Source of the DNA: Ganoderma boninense
Lineage: Eukaryota; Basidiomycota; Agaricomycetes; Polyporales; Polyporaceae
Length of the DNA: 64,000 bases
NCBI GenBank assembly: GCA_002900995.3
Contig: CM035310.1
Location: 1,585,898-1,649,897, forward strand
Direction: 5' to 3'
Shown here: positions 58,484 through 64,000 of the stretch, piece after piece
How positions within the stretch are numbered: the first letter of the stretch is position 1
How the letters are laid out: every line of letters starts with the position of its first letter
Notes under the pieces: generated by a model
Seen by the model: only the letters and a program-made list of their open reading frames with translations
What the model was told of the DNA's origin: nothing
The model's database searches: none
Made by a program: the position numbers and the translations under genes

Positions 58484-61400
58484 CTATTCGAAACGAGGCC
58501 AGTCACTGCCCACCTCTCGGGCCCAGCGTAGAGTCTTCTTCGTTTCTGGTGCCATGCGACCCTTCATACGGAGCTCGTTCGCCAGCCAGTCGGCGAGGAG
58601 CAGCTGCTTGATCTGGCCGTTCGGGAACGTGTCCGCGAGGTCGCCGACCAAGCCGACAGCCAACTTGATCGTGCTCTCTGATCTCTCTGACTCACCCAGA
58701 CACCGCTGCACGAGCTCCAGGATAGACGGAATGTAGGACACAAGAAGCTCCGTTTGCGGCGTATTCTTGAAACCGGCGACGATGCCAGTGTACGCCTCGA
58801 GTATTCCTTCACGCAGCAGGCCGACGTAATCAACGAGGTCGATGTCGAGCTACAAGGCGTCACGTTGGCTAAGATAGCACGATGAACACAAAGATTACTT
58901 ACAGGGTTCGGCTGAACTGCTCCAGCTTGCCTGAGGACGGCCATCGTAGCTTGAAGGTACGGCTCGAAAGCGGGACCAATCGCGATCGCGAGGTCACCAA
59001 AGCAAGACAGAATAGAAATCTTGACATTGCGGTTCAAGACATCGCTCTGGAGGTTCTCGAGGAGCACGCCCATGAAGGCGCTGCAGTACTGCGCAGTCTG
59101 ATCGCCGAGAGCGCGGGAGATATCGCCAATGATACCGACAGCGACCGTGCAGAGTTGAGTATCCTCGTGTGCCTTGAGCGCGGGATAGAGGTGAGGCAGG
59201 AAGGCAGGAATATAGGGAGCAAAACCCTGCTCGAGGGCAGCAGAGAGTGCGCCAACAACAAGAAATGCGTCCTCAAGAAGTGTCGAAGTCTTGCTCGCCG
59301 CGTTGATAAGTTGAAGGATGAGTGTCATGATACGGTCCGCAAGTGGCTGGATGCCGTCGTTGAGTTTCCGAATGACGCTCTGCGAGGATGTTAGTTACAC
59401 CCCTCGGCATGTTGGAGGCAGGACGAAACTCACAGTGACCACACCGCAGAAGTTGGTCATCAAGTCATTCCAGTTGTTACGATCATCGACTCCGACGATT
59501 TGGTTCTAACGGTCCAGGTAAACTTAGGACCTTGGAGAGCACAAGTGCTTACTCACCTGCATACCGAGGAGTTGCTCCATCCTCATGAGAATCGTGACTG
59601 CAGTGTTCTGGACCACAGGAATGGTATCGGCAGTAGCGTGCGTCACGAATGAGGTGATTGCCTCGTAAGCTGCTGTCCTCTGGATCCCCTCGTTGGTAGC
59701 CCTGGCCAGTGTCCGTGAGCGTGTGTAAGATAACAATGCATTAAATGGCACTTACGTCTCCGTGACACGAAGGAGCGCTTGAACGACACCGTCGTAGTAG
59801 GGCGAGAGCGGGGTGGGATTGACGAACGATGCATCATCATCACCTTCCAAGAAACCAAGCTGATCAGCAAGGTTCATCAGTGCCCAACAGCAGTTCGCGA
59901 CAATGCGCGCATTGTCCTGGAGACCAGTGACGAGGGCAGACACAAGTGGATGCAAGTGCACGTCGGGACGAATCGTCGAAATGAGCAAGTCACAGATACG
60001 TCCAAGCGTCCAGGCAACAGTATCCTTGACGTGCGTGTTTTGGTCACCCATCATGTCAATCAGGATTGGTAGAGCTTGGTTCACGAGGGGCGTCAGTACT
60101 GCGGGATCGGGGCCGTCGAGGATCGAGCCAAACGCCATCACAGCGGCTTCGCGCAAATGCCAGTCGGATGCACGGATGTTGGCCTCGATGAACGGGATCA
60201 CCGCTGGAACGATCGTGTCTTGAACTGCAGTTGAGAGATAACCGAAGCACGTCGCCGAGGCCTTCGCAACGTTCCATTCATCCTCGTCCTCGTCTTCATC
60301 TTGATGTGTGAGAAGATCAAGGAGCACGGGAACAATCTCGGGTAGAGCAACCTTTGCGAAGAACTTGCTCTCGTTCTCTGGCACTTCACCATATTCATTT
60401 GCCTAACACTACCGTGAACCTCATATTGAACAGCATAAAACGGTATCCATACCTCCGATGCCTCCCACGCGAGTTCAGTCTCGACCTCACACACAGTCGA
60501 CCAAAATTCGATGGCTTGGAGCGCAATCTTCTCCTCGCTGTGCTTCATGCCCATCACGGTAAGCTGTGGAGAAGAAATGAGATTGGGTATCGTGCCATCT
60601 GAGAACGCTGGCACCCACCCCGAACAGCGCGCGCTCCATGTAGTAGCCCATCTTGTCGTAGTACAATGACATGATCTTTACCAAGCACTCAAACGCGCCG
60701 ACCTGAACGGCAGGATTGGGGTTCTGTGTAGCCTCACAAACGACTTGCATGATGTAGTTGCGCTCTCCCTGGAATATCACGTGTGACTCCAACGAAAAGG
60801 TGAAAGAGCGAGAATGCTCACCTCACGCTCGAAGTTGTCACGGACAAACTCCAGTGAGTTGAGGAGAGCCTGTATGGCTGCGAGCTGAACGTCCTGGGAA
60901 GGCTCTTCCTTACGTGCGCCGTGGATGACAGCAGTCAGGATTTCGTTTGAGCGCATTGAAAGGATTTCCGGTTTCTGTAGTGGTGTAAGATAATAGCCCC
61001 TCGGAGATGTCGGGCACAGCACGTACGCTTTGCAGAGACTCGCAGATGAAGCCGATAGCTTGCAGGGTAGCCACCCTGAGGTTCACATTTGAGGCGTCGC
61101 TCACGAAACCGAGCAAGAGCCCGACGACGTCCATCCACTGGCCATTAGGGAGCTCTACGGACGCGATGGCGGAGACGAACTGCGCGGCAACGGTCCCGAT
61201 CTTGGTGCTTGGAGAAGCAAGTGCCATGATCGCATCCTGCTTGACCTTATTCTTGGTGTTATCGTCAAGGGAGAGCCAGCGGTTGGCGTAGTCGGTTTGC
61301 CGCGCGATTTCCTAGGAACAAAGGAGACAGGAATGTGGCGCGTGGATGGAGGAAGCGACGGAGAGACGTACTCGTGCCGATAGGGTGTTCTTGAGGGCAA

Positions 61401-61729
61401 GACCAGCAGCATTACGAACGTGAATAGGCGATGATTCATTGACAAGCTCGGATGAGAGCATCAGCATGTACGCGGGCTGGTGGAACGAACTGTGAGCGGC
61501 CGGCGGTGGATGAGGCGGAAATTGTATGGGCTCACATAATTCTCCCTCGATGCGCTCTCGAGCTTTTGGGTAGCATCATCACGCGTATGCCCGTCTGGAG
61601 ACGCGATGAAAAGTGGATATGAGGACAGGCAGCCAGGGAGGACGCGCCATCTGAGGCGGGGTGCCGAGACTGGAAGAAAAAGGACGCACCGGGCGAAAGG
61701 GTATTTGCGAGGAGTTCAGTAGCGTTCAT
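58484..61729 (-). CDS. KAP95: Importin subunit beta-1 (karyopherin beta 1, Kap95)
   Basis: Nuclear import receptor that works with importin-alpha and Ran. The first exon encodes [13 protein letters not shown] and is followed by HEAT repeats throughout, with family blocks such as [68 protein letters not shown] (the acidic loop), [55 protein letters not shown] and [20 protein letters not shown]. It ends [11 protein letters not shown] at 58484. About ten short introns. Apparent length, about 860 residues, agrees with the family. No frame break was found. Divergent from LSM7. Confidence 0.95.
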
Positions 61730-62072
61730 GGTCGTGACTCAAGGGACAGTGGGGAGATTTTGGAGCTGATAAGAGATGGAGAGGCGGGGGGTGGTGGACG
61801 TCGTCGACGGAGGAGGACGCGAGTGGCGGATGGGGGAGAAACCAGGCGAGCTGAAGCAGGGTCAAGGGACTCGCTCGGCCGGCGTTTGTTTTCCATCGAC
61901 TCAGACTCGCTTCCAGCTTCCGCCCGTCCTCGTCCTTGTTTCTTTTGTCTCCATCGCCCTCCCCATCACGCCCCGTCCTTCGCCCAGCCACACTCGCTGT
62001 ATCCTAGAGACCGTCCCCACTTCTCTTTCACCAGCTTCATCCCAAGCCCCTCCACCCCACACGCGCAGGCTC
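61730..62072. promoter_or_regulatory. Divergent promoter, KAP95 / LSM7
   Basis: 343 bp between divergent start codons of two housekeeping genes. The LSM7 side is pyrimidine-rich over about 150 bp before its ATG, as in many highly expressed fungal genes. No TATA box or clear factor site. Confidence 0.5.
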
Positions 62073-62683
62073 ATGTCTGACAGAGTGCGTCTGTCCCCTC
62101 TCATCCTCCGTTCACCAATGACCTTGGACGCTGAAGGGTCGTGGTGGTAGCAGAGGAGGCTTCAGGGGTGCCGCTCCCGCCGCACGAGGTGGTAGAAATG
62201 GCCCGTACGTCTTCCGTATCTCAAGCCCCCCATCCCCACAAAATCTGACCTCATTCTCTGGATCCGATGCAGCCCTCAGCCGACAATGGACAAGCCGAAG
62301 CGCGAGGCCATCCTCGACCTCGCCAAATACGTCAACGAACGCATCCGTGTCAAGTTCACCGGCGGGCGAGAAGGTCAGCCAATCCCGCGTTGACCACACG
62401 TTAACATGACGCTCAATTCCGAGTCAGTGACCGGCGTACTCAAGGGTTATGATCAGCTCCTTAACCTCGTGCTTGATGAGGTGCAGGAAAATTTGCAAGG
62501 CGGTGGGTGTCTGTCCCGAAGACGTAACATGGCGACGCGCGCTCATATGCTACCGCAGTTCCCGAGGGTCAACCGACCGTGCGCAACCTCGGCCTTGTCG
62601 TCCTTCGTGGCCCAACAATTACGCTTCTGAGCCCAGTAGATGGCTACGAGGAGATCGCAAACCCCTTCGTTGCTCAAGAGTAA
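62073..62683 (+). CDS. LSM7: U6 snRNA-associated Sm-like protein LSm7
   Basis: LSm7 is a subunit of the LSm1-7 ring (mRNA decapping) and the LSm2-8 ring (U6 snRNA). Exons 62073-62084, 62137-62204, 62273-62373, 62428-62502 and 62559-62683 total 381 nt, or 126 residues, closing in frame. An N-terminal Arg/Gly-rich extension (MSDRGRGGSRGGFRGAAPA, about 30 residues) precedes the Sm fold: KREAILDLAKYVNERIRVKF, then Sm1 with TGGREVTGVLKGYDQLLNLV and LDEV, and Sm2 with TVRNLGLVVLRGPTITLLSP. The four introns are 52-68 bp. The first exon is only 12 nt and encodes MSDR. Confidence 0.93.
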
Positions 62684-63409
62684 ACGCAATGCGACAAGGC
62701 ATCTTGTCGACGTGTCTCCGTGTATTTTTAGTGGATGATCTCTGGTGGTCTGCTGCTCAACAAATTGATAGCTGCAACATAGCGTTGCCCCCTTTTGCTA
62801 TCTGGAAGTGTGACCATTTGTGCCTCAGAACGCCCTTGCAGTGTATGTATCGATTCCCAAAGTGGACGAGCACACCCGAAATATTTGATTGAGAATATTC
62901 AGCTAGTGGAACTACCGCCAGGTTTGTTCTTAGGATATGACTGGCTGGGTTTCGTGAGTGCCTTTTGGCGAATAGATGTAATTCTGAGGTATAGTGTGCA
63001 GGCCGTGATATACACATGGTGTTGGTAGTGCAGCAGACAAGGTCACAATATGCGCGGAGCGAGCATCCGATATACGTGCAACATGGGCGAGAGATTGGGA
63101 GTTCAAGCTAATTTCCAGCAAGAGACGAGCCGCAAGCCACAAGGAAAATAGTATGAGACAGTGGTGCGTCGACAATGAACGTGAACGGATTAACAATACC
63201 GTGAACCAACCAGATGAACATGGCGTGCATCACCATACACGAGAAGAGAAACAGGGGGTGATATACGACTTAATAAGAGTGCCCAAAAGTAGAACCGAGA
63301 ACGAGAACGAGAAAGTCTGGTAGCCCGAGGACACCTGTACATATGGCATACGTCCTCGACCATCAACAGCAATCGAGGACAGCCGCTAAGGGGCCGCCAC
63401 TGGAGGATG
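62684..63409. other. Convergent 3' region after LSM7
   Basis: About 730 bp between the LSM7 stop and the phosphatase stop. AT-rich, with no supported frame. It should hold the two 3' UTRs. Confidence 0.5.
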
Positions 63410-64000
63410 TCATATGTATACTGAGCTTTCCAACCCCGCTTTGCTGACGCGGCGCATGGGTTGAAGGGTAGCCTCGTCGACAGGCGCACGCCGCGCATGA
63501 CGATACCGCCCTGTGGCATCCTTGATCTCCGTTTCCTGTCCAGAATCGCCGATCTGCGCCGCATCCATGACTGGGGGACCAGTGATACCAGCGAAGGAAT
63601 TAGGAAGAGTGAACAAAGGTGGTAGACTTTCGCGAATGTGTTGTGGTCGGCGGCCGCCAAGCGCAACCTGGTAGTTGGCGCCGCCTCCCTGACTGTTGCT
63701 CTCCCCCTCGGGAGCTGCGCCTTCTCCTTCGCCTGACATCTTGACGACCCCAACTGACTTCCCGCCAAGCTCTTGTTCTTCAAAAGTCATGAGCTCGGAC
63801 ACGAAGCCAATATTCGGTGAGATGCCTTTACGGCGCTCGAGAACAAAGGCATAGGCTCGTGATAGGGTCCAATGATTGGCGTGGATAAGGTATGCCATCA
63901 CAGCGGTAACCGAGCGTGATTTGCCGGCCTTGCAGTGGACATAGGTAGGCGAGGAGTGAAGGCGTGCATCATCTACGAAGGACATAGGTGTGGTAAGTGG
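63410..64000 (-). CDS. Dual-specificity protein phosphatase, C-terminal part (cut by window edge)
   Basis: Only the last part lies in the window. It contains the phosphatase signature VHCKAGKSRSVTAVMAYLI, with catalytic Cys and Arg in the HC-x5-R loop, followed by the helix around YAFVLERRKGISPNIGFVS and ELMTFEEQELGGKS, typical of fungal DSPc enzymes. After that comes a Gly/Glu/Pro-rich tail of about 130 residues to the stop at 63410. An acceptor AG at about 63970 precedes DDARLHSSPTY, so the exon probably starts there and upstream exons lie beyond 64000; the ATG at 63985 is then intronic. Substrate (MAP kinase or other) cannot be told from this part. Confidence 0.85.
   Translation of the reverse strand, partial: PLTTPMSFVDDARLHSSPTYVHCKAGKSRSVTAVMAYLIHANHWTLSRAYAFVLERRKGISPNIGFVSELMTFEEQELGGKSVGVVKMSGEGEGAAPEGESNSQGGGANYQVALGGRRPQHIRESLPPLFTLPNSFAGITGPPVMDAAQIGDSGQETEIKDATGRYRHARRAPVDEATLQPMRRVSKAGLESSVYI

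Overview
The window looks like nuclear DNA of a filamentous basidiomycete, most likely an Agaricomycete. Genes are dense and alternate strands. Almost every gene is split by many short GT-AG introns (about 45-80 bp), intergenic gaps are short, and the gene complement is fungal and eukaryotic (peroxisomal Lon, Dml1/Misato, TFIIE-beta, Pan3, tuberin, importin-beta, LSm7). I see no rRNA or tRNA gene, CRISPR array, recognisable transposon, or bacterial-type operon. Exon coordinates below were derived by hand from splice signals and reading-frame arithmetic; for several genes the exon sum closes exactly on a multiple of three.

Layout. 0.6-1.0 kb: small secreted Ser/Thr-rich protein. 1.6-5.6 kb (-): peroxisomal Lon protease, divergent from DML1 (5.7-7.9 kb, +). 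8.0-10.5 kb (-): ARMT1/DUF89 damage-control phosphatase with an extraordinary set of microexons. 11.1-14.3 kb (-): VHS-GAT trafficking adaptor. 14.9-17.1 kb (+): NagZ-like GH3 enzyme. 17.9-20.3 kb (+): two-RRM hnRNP with a Met/Gly-rich tail. 20.6-27.4 kb (-): HEATR5/Laa1. 27.8-29.2 kb (+): unknown protein. 31.0-35.1 kb (+): Cid1-type nucleotidyltransferase. 36.3-37.3 kb (-): TFIIE-beta, divergent from PAN3 (37.5-40.3 kb, +). 40.7-43.9 kb (-): two unknown ORFs in one frame separated by a single TAG. 44.5-45.3 kb (+): small coiled-coil protein. 46.0-51.5 kb (+): tuberin (TSC2). 51.8-54.9 kb (-): GEN1-like XPG nuclease, divergent from an amidohydrolase (55.2-57.6 kb, +). 58.5-61.7 kb (-): importin-beta KAP95, divergent from LSM7 (62.1-62.7 kb, +). 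63.4 kb to the window end (-): dual-specificity phosphatase, cut by the edge.

The genes are mostly housekeeping and do not form a pathway cluster. Three touch mRNA metabolism (the Cid1-like enzyme, PAN3, LSM7) and two touch endosome/TGN adaptor traffic (VHS-GAT, HEATR5), but they are scattered, so I infer chance proximity. No convincing new multi-gene system is visible. The most notable signals are: a recurring set of single-base frameshifts in otherwise well-conserved genes (probably assembly or consensus errors); six exons of 13 nt or less in ARMT1; two introns ten times longer than their neighbours; a Met-rich low-complexity domain; a one-stop-codon gap between two unknown ORFs; and paired MluI cell-cycle boxes in front of the GEN1-like nuclease.
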